64,000 bases of DNA, taken from contig NZ_CP064795.1 of NCBI RefSeq assembly GCF_015644725.1, positions 3,098,501-3,162,500 on the forward strand. Direction: 5' to 3'. The DNA comes from Salinimonas marina (GTDB lineage: Bacteria; Pseudomonadota; Gammaproteobacteria; Enterobacterales; Alteromonadaceae). Positions 28,490 to 38,076 of this stretch are shown piece after piece. The notes beneath the pieces are model-generated. The model did not search any database and was not told where the DNA came from. It was given only the letters and a program-made list of their open reading frames with translations. How positions within the stretch are numbered: position 1 is the stretch's first letter; each line of letters opens with the position of its first letter. Both the position numbers and the translations under genes were made by a program.

Positions 28490-29784
28490 GAGGCAGCCAG
28501 CAACTCGCGGTTTAGTACAAAGGCAAATTGGCTTCCCTGATTCACCACGCTGCTGATCTCCAGTTGAGAGTTATGATGACTTAATACATGCTTAACAATC
28601 GACAGGCCCAGTCCTGAGCCGCCGGTTTTGCGTGAACGGGCTTTATCCACCCGATAAAAACGCTCGGTCAGACGGGCAAGATGAGCCTGGGAAATTCCCT
28701 CACCATTGTCGGCCACACAAAAGCGTACGCCTTCTGCCGTTTGCTGCCAATATACATCAATCACGCCGCCTGGCGGGGTATAATGGACGGCGTTAAATAC
28801 CAGGTTCGAGCAGGCGCTGCGTAACTCTGTTTCCACCCCGTACACTTTAAGACCGTCGGTTACATGAAAGGTAATGGTGTGACCTTTGTCTTTGTTGAGT
28901 GCCTGCGCTTCGCGCTCAAGCTGCTGCAGCATCACCGGCATATCCACCACATGCTCGTAAATGCGCTCAGAACTGGCTTCTATTCGCGATAACACCAGCA
29001 AGTCCTCGATTAAATTTTGCATTCGCTGAGTCTGGGCAGTCATTTCGTTGAAGGCCTTGGCCATCATCGGGTTTTCCTGGCTATCCACCGGCAAAAATTC
29101 AAGATAACCGGTAATGACCGTCAATGGCGTGCGCAGCTCATGGGACACATTAGCCACAAAATCTTTACGCATCGCCTCCAGCTGTGAAATCCGGGTGATA
29201 TCACGGGCAATCAGCAACAAATGCTCCTCACCATACGGCATGATGCGATATTCGAAGGTTTTATTAGGATTGGTCGGCGATGGCACTTCAATGGGATGAT
29301 CAAAGTTATCGGCATGAAAATATTCAATAAACGCAGGATGCCGAATCAGGTTGTCCAGTCGGCGGCCAGCATCACTGGGCCATTTCAACCCCAGGTCAAG
29401 GCGGGCCAGACGATTACACCAGATGATACAGGCATTGGCATCCACCACCACCGCGGCATCAGGAAGCGCCTCTGAACCTTCCCGAAAACGCTTTATCAAG
29501 CCACTGAGCTCTTTACGCTTGGTGCGATTACGCCGCTGCAGATGATAAATTCCCTCATAAATGTGTTCCCAGACGCCGGTTACGGTTGGGGGTGACATTT
29601 TGCGGCTGTGCCAAAGCCAGCGATTCAGTTTATACAGATGCCAGTAGTTGGTAGCCAGCAGCATGACCACACCTAATAGCAGCAGTACCCACAAAGCATC
29701 CACATACCATCCCACCAGCGCAAAACTGAAGAAATACAGCACCAGTTTTAAACAGCTCTTCAGCCAGGAAAACGGATAATACAT
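28486..29784 (-). CDS. phoR: Phosphate regulon sensor histidine kinase PhoR
   Basis: 432 aa from ATG 29784; a TTG at 29811 would add nine residues and start choice is uncertain. Two N-terminal membrane segments (FFSFALVGWYVD and LWVLLLLGVVMLLAT), a PAS domain (LPDAAVVVDANACIIWCN), then the HisKA H-box VANVSHELRTPLTVITGY. The ATPase domain has N-box NLVFNAVHYTPPGG, DNGEGISQAHLARLTERFYRV and GGSGLGLSIVKHVL. It is the partner of PhoB, encoded 80 bases upstream, and its stop overlaps the pstS-like start. It phosphorylates PhoB under phosphate limitation. Confidence 0.94.
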   Translation of the reverse strand: MYYPFSWLKSCLKLVLYFFSFALVGWYVDALWVLLLLGVVMLLATNYWHLYKLNRWLWHSRKMSPPTVTGVWEHIYEGIYHLQRRNRTKRKELSGLIKRFREGSEALPDAAVVVDANACIIWCNRLARLDLGLKWPSDAGRRLDNLIRHPAFIEYFHADNFDHPIEVPSPTNPNKTFEYRIMPYGEEHLLLIARDITRISQLEAMRKDFVANVSHELRTPLTVITGYLEFLPVDSQENPMMAKAFNEMTAQTQRMQNLIEDLLVLSRIEASSERIYEHVVDMPVMLQQLEREAQALNKDKGHTITFHVTDGLKVYGVETELRSACSNLVFNAVHYTPPGGVIDVYWQQTAEGVRFCVADNGEGISQAHLARLTERFYRVDKARSRKTGGSGLGLSIVKHVLSHHNSQLEISSVVNQGSQFAFVLNRELLAAS

Positions 29785-29866
29785 GGTGTGGCAATAAACT
29801 CCTGCAACCAACAGATAACGACCGGAAGCGACCTCATCTTCCGGAAACTTTGATGATGTTAAATGA

Positions 29867-30553
29867 TTACTTTACTGAAAATCGGTAACCTGCCCCACGC
29901 ACCGTCTGAATCATGGCATCGTGATGGTGTTTGGAAATAGCTTTGCGTAAACGGCGAATATGCACATCCACCGTGCGATCTTCCACATACACATTGGTGC
30001 CCCAGACCTTATCTAACAGCACTTCACGGCTATAGACCCGCTCTGGATGTGACATGAAAAAATGCAACAGTTTAAATTCTGTAGGCCCCAGATCCACCGG
30101 TTCCTCATTAGCCGTAACCCGGTGCGCCACCGGCTCCAGCGTCAGACCATTAATTTCGATCGGCGTTTCGTTTGAAGTTGGAGTCACCCGGCGCATTACT
30201 GCTTTGATACGAGCGATCAATTCTTTTGGTGAAAATGGCTTGGTGATGTAATCATCCGCGCCGGCATCCAGCCCGCGAATCTTATCGTCTTCTTCGCCGC
30301 GAGCGGTAAGCATTATAACCGGGATTTCTCGGGTAAACTCATGCTGCTTCAGGCTTTTGGCCAGCTGCACCCCACTTCCGCCAGGCAGCATCCAGTCCAG
30401 TAAAATCAGGTCCGGATACGGTTCACAGATTTTTTCTTTGGCAATATCGTAGTCTTCAGCCTCGATTACCGAAAAGCCGGCCTGGTCTAAAACCAGCTTT
30501 AGCATTTCGCGAATGGGGGCTTCATCTTCTACCACTAACACTGTTCGGGACAT
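29867..30553 (-). CDS. phoB: Phosphate regulon response regulator PhoB
   Basis: 228 aa from ATG 30553 ([17 protein letters not shown]); the upstream in-frame start at 30571 would add six residues not found in E. coli PhoB (229 aa). Receiver domain with acidic pocket VVEDE, phospho-acceptor Asp in [11 protein letters not shown] and the lysine in [15 protein letters not shown]. The C-terminal winged helix of OmpR type has [22 protein letters not shown] and [12 protein letters not shown]. It activates Pho-box promoters. A TGTCATA-containing stretch lies upstream at 30601-30608, so autoregulation is likely. Confidence 0.95.
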   Translation of the reverse strand: MSRTVLVVEDEAPIREMLKLVLDQAGFSVIEAEDYDIAKEKICEPYPDLILLDWMLPGGSGVQLAKSLKQHEFTREIPVIMLTARGEEDDKIRGLDAGADDYITKPFSPKELIARIKAVMRRVTPTSNETPIEINGLTLEPVAHRVTANEEPVDLGPTEFKLLHFFMSHPERVYSREVLLDKVWGTNVYVEDRTVDVHIRRLRKAISKHHHDAMIQTVRGAGYRFSVK

Positions 30554-30591
30554 CGAGGGGATCCTGCTCATAATTTAACGCCGCCATTATT

Positions 30592-30613
30592 CATAGTTTG
30601 TATGACATTTTTA
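30592..30613 (-). promoter_or_regulatory. Candidate Pho box upstream of phoB
   Basis: On the minus strand ATGTCATACAA matches the first 11-base Pho half-site at 9 of 11 positions; the following half (ACTATGAATAA) is poor. Position, about 40-60 bases before phoB, is right for autoregulation. Confidence 0.4.
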
Positions 30614-30748
30614 TTAAACACATTCCAGATTGTGTCAAGCTACCGGCAACCTGTAATCAAGCAGCTTACCGCAAACCTACTTGTTTCAACATGCTTTTGC
30701 ACCTATTCTGGATTTTATAAAAAAATTGAATAAAAAAACGGATTTGCC

Positions 30749-32499
30749 TTGTCCAAAACGCCTGTTAAAACGGGACTCTCCAGAAAATTACTGACCCGTG
30801 TGTTATCGGTGTATTTCATTCTCACCGTGGTGGTAACCGCTGGTCAGATTTTTACCGAATACCTGAGCACCAAACAGCACATTGAAGGTGAACTCCAGAC
30901 CCTAAGGACGACCTTCTCCACCAGCCTGACCCGCGCGATATGGGAGTTGAACATCCCGCAGGCGATGTCGATTGCCGAAGGACTGATTCAGCTGCCTATC
31001 GTCGAAGGCATACAGATCCGTGATGAAACCGGCGAATATATAGCTGATTTGGGTAATACCGCCGAACGCCTGGGATCGCCGATCGAAAGCAGCAGACAGG
31101 AAGACCATCACGGCGGGGTTTTCAGCTACAGTTTTCCACTTGTTTTTGAATTTTCAGGGCGGGCGTCGTACGTGGGCGATGTCACCCTGTATTCCAGCTT
31201 CGACATCATATTCAGCCGGATTGAAGTAGGCATCTTCTTTTTGATTGGTAATGCCATCGTAAAAACCACCTTTTTGGTATTTTTATTTATGACCGCCTTT
31301 CGCCAGTTGCTGTCTCAGCCTATGGCCGAGATTACCGAGCAAATGAGCGCGTTTGATGCTGAGCATCCGCAACAATCAAAAATTGCCATGTCGGTAGACG
31401 ACAACGAACTACGCCAATTACAGCAATCGTATAATCAGGTTATTGACGACTTAATCGGCTCGCAGAATAAACTGCGGGGCACCCAACAAAAACTGCAGCA
31501 GGCTTATCGACAGCTGGATGAACAAAATCTGCAGCTGGAACAGGAAGTGGCCAGGAAAACAGCTTCTTTGTCGCAGATTATGCTCGATCTTGAGCAGCAA
31601 AAGGATGAGCTAATCGCCAATCAGCGAAAACTGCGGCAGGAAAATGAACAGCGTAAGCGGGTTGAAAAAGAGCTGCGTGAACGAAATGCCGAGCTGGCGC
31701 ACTCGATGGAAATGGTGAATCACACCCGGGATCAGCTGGTGGAGTCTGAACGGATGGCGTCTTTGGGCGGCCTGGTGGCTGGCATCACCCACGATGTGAA
31801 CCCCCCTCTGGGCACCAGCGTCACCGCGGCCGGGGTGTTACAGGATCGTCTGGAAACCCTTACCGGCCAATATCAGCAACAAAGCATCACCCAACCCCAG
31901 ATGCAAAGCTTTTTAGAAGATGCCAGCCAAATCACCCGGCTACTGCAGACCAATCTGCAGCGCGCCCGCAATCTTATTGCCAGCTTTAAACAGGTTTCGG
32001 TCGATCAGACCAGCGAAGCCGAACGCACCTTCAATCTCAAAACCTATCTGGATGAAATTGTGCAGACCCTGGCCCCACACTTTAACGCTTCAACCCACAC
32101 CATCACCATCGATTGTCCTGAAGCACTGGAGATTCACTGTGCTCCCGGGGTCATTGCTCAGCTGCTGACCAATATGATTGAGAATTCATTGCTTCATGGT
32201 TTTGAGTCTTCTCAGCCCGGTACGATTTCGCTCACGGTAAACCTTGAAAACAAGCAGATTTCTATGGTCTATCAGGATGATGGCAAAGGGGTAAGCCCTG
32301 ATGATTTAGCCCGCTTATTTGATGCCTTTTTTACGACCCGTCAGCATTTGGGGGCAGCGGTCTGGGCACCCATATTATGTACAACCTGGTCACACAGTCG
32401 TTGCAGGGTACCATCAGCGCCAGCAGTAATCCGGGTCAGGGACTGCGTTATGACATCGTTTTTCCCCAGTTTCAGCATACCGCCACAGGCCAGGCCTAA
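30749..32499 (+). CDS. Membrane sensor histidine kinase, frameshifted as read
   Basis: Restored length about 583 aa. The first possible start is TTG at 30749; no ATG precedes the first membrane helix (LLTRVLSVYFILTVVVTAG). A periplasmic sensor part (about residues 36-160) and a second helix (FFLIGNAIVKTTFLVFLFM) follow, then a long coiled coil (about 210-340). The H-box is GGLVAGITHDVNPPLG, unusual in reading HDVNPP. The ATPase N-box is MIENSLLHGFE. The frame breaks at a G5 run (32350-32354); one more G gives HLGGSGLGTHIMYNLVTQ, the missing G2 box, ending at TAA 32499. No response regulator gene is adjacent except divergent phoB. Ligand unknown. Confidence 0.82.
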
Positions 32500-32598
32500 C
32501 CCCCCATTCAGGAAGATAAAATAGCGCTAAAGTTCGTTGCGCCAACGCACGGTGGTTGGTACGCTTGCCGCCCGTACTGAACAATGAAGAATCTGGCA

Positions 32599-33507
32599 AT
32601 GTGGTTTAAAAATATAAAAGCCTATCAACTTACTCAACCGTTATCGTTAGATGACGATGACTTGCAAAGTGCATTAAGTGAATTCAGTTTTCGCCCTTGT
32701 GGCAGCCAGGACCTTAACACCATGGGGTTTGTTCCGCCGTTGTCGGCCGCGGGCGAAAGCACAATGATGTTTCATCAGGTCCAGCAGCGTTACTGGATCA
32801 CCTTAAAAAAGCAGGAACGTATTTTACCCGCAACGGTTATCAATAGTGAACTGGCTGAAAAAGTCGCGCAGATTGAAGCCGAAACCGGCTCGCCGGTAAA
32901 CAAAAAAGCCCAGGCCGATCTTAAACAGGAAATCATTACCCGTTTGTTGCCTCAGGCCTTTACCAAAAACAGCTACACCCACGGCTTTATTTCTATCCCT
33001 GACAAGATGGTGGTGGTGGATAGCTCATCGGATGGTAAAGCAGAAGCCTTTCTGGCGATGGTGCGTAAAGCAATTGAATCCTTACCGGTAGTGCCGATGG
33101 CACGTCGCAGTCTGCAAAGCGAGTTAACCCACTGGCTGACTGATGGAGCGCCTGATCAGATTGAGTTACTGGAAGAAGCCGAGCTTAAATCCACTGATGA
33201 TTTAGAAAGCGTCATCCGCTGCAAAAATCAGCCGCTGGACAGTGAGGAAATTGAGCTTCATCTTAGCTCTGGCAAGCTGGTACAAAAAATTGGATTTGCC
33301 TGGCAGGAATCATTAAGCGCGGTGATTGCCGAAGATGGCTCGTTTAAGCGAGTCAAATTTACCGATCGGGTAAAAGAAGAAACCGACGATATTCCTAAAG
33401 ATCAGGTTCATGCCCGTCTGGATGCAGAGTTTGCGCTGATGTCAGCCGAGCTGTGTCAGTTTCTCGATTACATGCGTACCACGCTTAAACTTACTGACGA
33501 CCACTAA
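32599..33507 (+). CDS. rdgC: Recombination-associated protein RdgC
   Basis: 302 aa from ATG 32599 (MWFKNIKAYQLTQPL, the usual opening); the upstream ATG at 32584 would add five residues. Conserved stretches: FRPCGSQDLNTMGFVPPL, QRYWITLKKQERILPATVI, ELAEKVAQIEAETG and the C-terminal DAEFALMSAELCQFLDYM. RdgC forms a ring-shaped dimer that binds double-stranded DNA and modulates RecA-dependent recombination; it is nucleoid-associated and cytoplasmic. Own terminator at 33514-33539. Confidence 0.95.
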   Translation: MWFKNIKAYQLTQPLSLDDDDLQSALSEFSFRPCGSQDLNTMGFVPPLSAAGESTMMFHQVQQRYWITLKKQERILPATVINSELAEKVAQIEAETGSPVNKKAQADLKQEIITRLLPQAFTKNSYTHGFISIPDKMVVVDSSSDGKAEAFLAMVRKAIESLPVVPMARRSLQSELTHWLTDGAPDQIELLEEAELKSTDDLESVIRCKNQPLDSEEIELHLSSGKLVQKIGFAWQESLSAVIAEDGSFKRVKFTDRVKEETDDIPKDQVHARLDAEFALMSAELCQFLDYMRTTLKLTDDH

Positions 33508-33513
33508 AACACC

Positions 33514-33539
33514 AACCGTGCCGGTCTCCGGCACGGTTT
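33514..33539. terminator. Terminator between convergent rdgC and the siderophore receptor gene
   Basis: AACCGTGCCGG pairs with CCGGCACGGTT around a three-base loop, followed by TTTC. Confidence 0.75.
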
Positions 33540-33547
33540 CAGGCGGT

Positions 33548-35682
33548 TTAGAAGCGTTTTTGTACCCCCACCTCCACGCGACGCTGCGCGCCATACCAAC
33601 AATTATTGGTATCGTAACAGGCCCCTACATATTCTTTGTCTGCCACATTACTGACACTGCCGGTCAGCCGAACATCATACTTTGGAATATCGTACGCCAG
33701 CACCATATCCACCACTGTGTAGGAAGGCACCACATCACTGTTGTATTTATCCGCCTGCTGCTCTCCGGTATAACGAAGCCCTGCGCCCAGCATCAGCCCA
33801 CTTAGCGTGTCACTGAAAAAGTAATTGGCCCACAGCGACGCGCTTTGTTCTGCTACCCATACCGGTGTTTTTCCCACGACCGCCGGATCTAACGGATCTT
33901 CGGTTACTGCCATATCCAGGTAGGTTGCACTGGCCTGCAGCACCAGCGAGTCGGTAAGCGCAGTGTTAAGCTCCAGCTCAAGCCCCTTAGACTCTACCTC
34001 GCCATTTTGGGTCCTGGAAATAAAATCCGGGCTGTTCACCACCACATTTTCCTTGGTCAGGACAAAATAAGCGCCGGTGAATGTGGTCCCACCATCCTGA
34101 CTTTGATACTTGGTGCCCGCCTCGATTTGCTGGGCCGTGGTAGGTTTAAACCCCTCCCCGGTTTGTGAATCAAACCCCACCACCGGTTCAAAAGACTCTG
34201 AGAAATTAGCATAAATCCGCCAGCCAGACTCAAAGGTGTACATGGCCGCCGCCCGCCCGGAAAACTCATTCTGGTCAATCTCGGCGGTACTCCCATAAGC
34301 TGAGGTGTTATAAATATTGCTAACTTCATCTGTGCTGTCGTAGTGATCAAACCGGCCGTTTAACAGCAAGGTAAAATTGCCAACCTGCATTTCATCCTGC
34401 AGATAGACCCCTAGCTGACGGATATCAATGGCATGATCTTCCTGATAGAAATCCAGCGGCAGTTGCTCAGGCTCAAACAGATTGTTATCGATATTGCTCA
34501 AATCAAGGGTGGGTGTCTCATTACCTAACGTATCACGGTAGGCGACCGTGGAATCCGAGCTCTGATAGTCCACTCCCAGTAATAAATTATGCACAATATC
34601 AGCGGTCACCACACGGCCTGCCAGTTGTGTATCTACCGTAATGCCATCTATTGCTTCATCGGTTGAATACGCTGAACGCAGTAACGTGATGCCGTCTTCA
34701 GCCAGCGCATTGTGATAGGTATTTTGTTGCTGCGCATCAGCATCGGTATAACGAAATTTCTGTAGCACAGACCAGTTTTCGTTGATTTGGTGATGTAGTT
34801 TGTAGCCCAGCATCAGCACTTCCCGCGAGAAACTATTCCAGTTTTCATCACCGGCATAGGCTGATGGCGTGATCTTGCCATAGGCCGTCTCATACAAAGT
34901 TCCCACCCCCGGTAATGGGGTCGAAGGCACCATTTGCGGATCATCCTGATAATAGGCTGAGAAGGTAAGCTCAGTAGCATCACTAAGATCCATCGTGATA
35001 GAAGGCGCGAACGTATAGCGTTCGGTTTCCGTGGTATCCTGATAGCCGTCCCGTGAACGCCCTAACGCCACTACCCGATAATGGGTATCTTCAGTGAGCG
35101 TACCAGCGGTATCCAGCCCCAACTCAAGCAGGCCATCAGACCCTACCATCGCCCGCACCAAAGAGGCATTATCATCGGTAGGAAACTTTGCCACCTGATT
35201 AACCATGCCGCCCGGAGGTACCAGACCATAAAGCGATGACGCCGGCCCTTTTAAAATTTCCAGCGCCTCGGTGGCAAATGCATCCACCTGCGGATACAGG
35301 TTCCAGCTATTGTTGGTCAGCAAGGGCAAACCATCGTAAAATGTTTGATACGTGGTGAAACCACGAATCGTAAACTGATCAAAAATAGTAATTGTAGGAC
35401 GACTTTCTGTGGTCACCCCGGAGGTGTAACGAAGCGCTTTGTTAACCGAGTCGGCCTGACGAAGTTGCAGCAACTGCTGATCAATAACACTGATACTGAC
35501 CGGTGCATCAATGGGTCTGAGCGAAGACTTAGTAGCCGTGCTGCGATACGCCTGCAAGGGTTTATCTCAATATGCTCGAGCTCATCGTCATCTGCGGTTT
35601 GCGCCATAAGCGCACCAGATATTGTACTTAAAGAGAATAAAGCCAGCGCCGGGCGCATCCAGACACATGAGTGCGTTTTCAT
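33548..35682 (-). CDS. TonB-dependent siderophore receptor, frameshifted as read
   Basis: Restored gene from ATG 35682 (AAAGGA upstream), about 711 aa. Signal peptide MKTHSCVWMRPALALFSLST..ALMA-Q. As read, the frame breaks near 35558-35563 (GGGTTT on the plus strand). One extra base joins ELEHIEIN to LQAYRSTATKSSLRPIDAPVSI, the usual start of the plug. Plug motifs of the siderophore-receptor family: LRYTSGVTTESRP, FTIRGFTTYQTFYDGLP and EILKGPASSLYGLVPPGGMVN. C-terminal strand VEVGVQKRF. A strong Fur box lies 47 bases upstream. Substrate: ferric siderophore, type unknown. Confidence 0.9.
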
Positions 35683-36183
35683 GCAGGGTCCTTTCGATAG
35701 ATAAAAAGCGAGTAAATCGCCAGATATGTAAATGATAATAATTATCATTTAGTTTTACACATCCCGATGCTCCCGTAAAGACACAGGTAGCTGCAAACTT
35801 TTCACAGGTGCGTACTTCAGCGCGCACTTCAGGGCACATAAAGCGTGGCTAAAGAAGCGCAACAGAGGGCATAGTAGCGAGCGTAGCAGCGGGCACCACA
35901 GAAGGACTGGGTTGGATATCAGGCTAATTACAAAGGCTATTGCAATCGATTTCAGAGCGGCGCTTGCCACATAGGAATTTGGTTGCATCAACAGTGTGTG
36001 TTTACAGATATGCGCGTTTCTTTGCCCTGCCATATGCCATATGGCATCTGCACTACACCAGGCTAGTTAATTACTTATCAAGTTGTCATGTTACCGGCTG
36101 GCTCATATGAGTGGGACCCCCACCAAAGTGCGCGGTTGGTACGTGCCGGTTAATCTTCAGACTCGCTTTTACATCTGAATGGA
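35683..36183. other. Intergenic region with Fur box
   Basis: Contains the Fur operator and then about 430 bases without a supported gene. A 92-aa minus-strand frame (35755-36033) runs up to the Fur box and has no family features. Confidence 0.5.
35729..35751. promoter_or_regulatory. Fur box controlling the siderophore receptor gene
   Basis: A 23-bp palindrome with perfect 11-base arms (TAAATGATAAT and ATTATCATTTA) around a central A. It closely fits the GATAATGATAATCATTATC consensus and sits 47 bases upstream of the receptor start, so iron repression is expected. Confidence 0.88.
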
Positions 36184-36297
36184 TTACTTACGTTTGGATT
36201 GGTTTTTCTTTACCGCCATGATGCCGGCAATAAAAATAATAAAAATAATAAAAATGATAAGACCTGCGGTAAGCAGAATATCTATGATCTCGCTCAT
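36184..36297 (-). CDS. Short single-helix membrane protein (37 aa)
   Basis: ATG at 36297 with AGGGAAAAAC upstream, ending in TAA at 36184. The peptide starts MSEIIDILLTAG, has one very hydrophobic segment built of repeated phenylalanine/isoleucine triplets (IIFIIFIIFIAGIM, about residues 13-27), and ends in a basic tail (KKNQSKRK). This is a plausible small membrane protein oriented N-out by the positive-inside rule. The AT-rich codon repeats (ATTTTTATT) make it stand out from its surroundings. No family recognised; low-complexity sequence could also arise by chance. Confidence 0.5.
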   Translation of the reverse strand: MSEIIDILLTAGLIIFIIFIIFIAGIMAVKKNQSKRK

Positions 36298-36927
36298 TGT
36301 TTTTCCCTGATGCTATACAAAAGTCAATTGCTATTGATACATGCCTCAATAAGAAAAAGACTAAGCCAGAGATTGGTTCGCGATTGGCATGACCGGACAG
36401 ATATTTTACGCGGGGGTATTTTTATAATCGCGTTGTTGGCACCACGTTATTATGGCCGCGTTATTATCGCCTTGGTATCTGAGTCCCGATACCTGAGGCC
36501 CGATCTCTGAGCTCTGGGCACATTTTGCGGTGCCGGCGTGGCGCACACCATTTTTTAGCCTGACATGCTTTAACCATTAGCAACTCTGAACAATTTCGAA
36601 GACATAGTCCGTTGCAAAACCGGGTCTGATGGGCTTATCCCAAGGCGATACCCTGCTGCACGGAGGTAGGTTTTTGGAGGGAGCCCGGCTACCGGGGCTG
36701 ATGTTGATGATGTTAAACCGCACTAGCAGGCTGTTTGTGACCACAAGTAGCGGCCCCAGTCATGGTGGCATCAATACGCATAGTTGCGAGCAGGTAAGTT
36801 CAGGCGCAGGCTTTTTTGAGTGCAATAAAACATGATTTAAATGACGGGCTCAATACACAAACCCGCCTTATAAGCGGGTTTGTGTATCAGTCATATTATT
36901 TACGCAACTGCTTTTAAGTAAATGCTT
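36298..36927. other. Intergenic region, no supported gene
   Basis: About 630 bases. Short frames at 36199-36510 and 36629-36835 lack ribosome-binding sites and family features. The right end has a perfect 14-bp hairpin at 36853-36887. Confidence 0.45.
36853..36887. terminator. Perfect 14-bp hairpin downstream of the HDOD gene
   Basis: ATACACAAACCCGC pairs with GCGGGTTTGTGTAT around CTTATAA. There is no T run on either side, so it may be a terminator helper, an mRNA-end stabiliser or a protein site. It lies about 40 bases after the HDOD stop. Confidence 0.5.
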
Positions 36928-37764
36928 TTAAACAAAAATTTGTTTACCACTTTCACGGGCTGCTTTAAAGTCTTCTGAGTCCAGATCAGCCATATCCCGA
37001 ATCGCACCGCGTTGCATCGCCAGATTCAAGACCGCATCTTTCTGAGTATCCATGCGGCCGGCCAGGGCGGCGCCAATGCGGACAAAGTCGATGTAACTGA
37101 CTTTTTTCGGAATAAACGCCAAATCGTTCCAGTGTTCGGTGATATCTATAAAGCTTTGGTCAAAATCCCAAACTTTCATGATGTTAGCACCAATACGCCC
37201 CGAAACCTTGTCAATGGCATCATCCAGGAAGGTGGGGTTAGCAAACACTTCTTCATGACGCTCGGCTTCGGTCAGGATAGGCAGCACACCAATGTTATGC
37301 ACCAGGGCGCTTAGCGTCATAGTATCCAGGCTTAGATCTCGATTTTTTGTCGCTTTGGTGTACATTTGCATGGCCGCCATGGCATTCGCCACCACGTCGA
37401 TGGTTTTGTTCCATTCGCGGTTTATGTATTGTCCTACCAGGTCATTTCTTGAAACAAACAGCTGCTCCATAGCCAGGGCGGTAGAAATATTTTTAATCTG
37501 AAGCAATCCAATCCGCGTTACGGCCTGGTTGATGGAGGTCACTTTAACCACCCGGCCCAGATAAGCACTGTTTGAAATTTTTATAATCCGTGCTGTTAAC
37601 GAAGGGTCTTTGCCAATTACATCGCCCATTTCGTTTAGATTGATATCAGGATTATCCGCTGCTTTACGAACCTTCAACGCAATTGCGGGTAAGGTGGGTA
37701 ACACCAATGTGTCGTTATTTATTTTTTCTACCAGAATCGTAAGCAGTGCATTTTGTGTAGACAT
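36928..37764 (-). CDS. HDOD domain-containing protein
   Basis: 278 aa from ATG 37764, with AAAGGTAGG upstream; the longer frame from 37797 is less likely. The HDOD domain spans most of the protein: TLPAIALKVRKAADNPDINLNEMGDVIGKDPSLTARII, ISNSAYLG, INQAVTRIGLLQIKNI and LSALVHNIGVLPIL. HDOD is a degenerate relative of HD-type phosphohydrolases and lacks a full set of metal ligands; such proteins act in signalling and stress control. No partner domain (EAL, GGDEF) is attached. Cytoplasmic; single gene. Confidence 0.9.
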   Translation of the reverse strand: MSTQNALLTILVEKINNDTLVLPTLPAIALKVRKAADNPDINLNEMGDVIGKDPSLTARIIKISNSAYLGRVVKVTSINQAVTRIGLLQIKNISTALAMEQLFVSRNDLVGQYINREWNKTIDVVANAMAAMQMYTKATKNRDLSLDTMTLSALVHNIGVLPILTEAERHEEVFANPTFLDDAIDKVSGRIGANIMKVWDFDQSFIDITEHWNDLAFIPKKVSYIDFVRIGAALAGRMDTQKDAVLNLAMQRGAIRDMADLDSEDFKAARESGKQIFV

Positions 37765-38076
37765 AGACCTACCTTTCTCATTATTAGTAATAGCCAACGG
37801 CTGACAAATTTTTCTAAGGCCATTGCAGCAAAATTATCGTCTGATCAGTCCTTTAAAATGGCTAAATGGCCATTGCTCAGAAGCTGTGTAAAATATATCA
37901 GTGAAATGAAAGATAAGCACCCTCACTTCGCTATTTTTCATGAGGTTATTCAAATTACCCCACCTATGGCGCAAACCAGCAGGGTTCGATATGCTATCGG
38001 CCATGATGATGCCAAACTTCAATAAATAAGTTTGCGAACGCTTTGTCGATAACCAAAACAAGAAAAGAAGATAACT
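37765..38076. other. Divergent promoter region between the HDOD and M49-like genes
   Basis: Upstream regions of both neighbours; AGAAGATAACT precedes the M49-like ATG. Small frames here are shadows. Confidence 0.5.

Noticed and set aside
35755..36033. 92-aa minus-strand reading frame upstream of the Fur box
   Set aside because: No ribosome-binding site, no family features, repetitive Leu/Cys-rich composition (for example PLLRSLLCPLLRF); it probably reads through intergenic DNA.
36199..36510. 103-aa plus-strand frame
   Set aside because: Overlaps the more convincing 37-aa minus-strand membrane ORF and has low-complexity NKNNKNNKND sequence that is the antisense of its AT-rich codons.
36629..36835. 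68-aa plus-strand frame
   Set aside because: No recognisable domain, no ribosome-binding site and no conserved neighbourhood.
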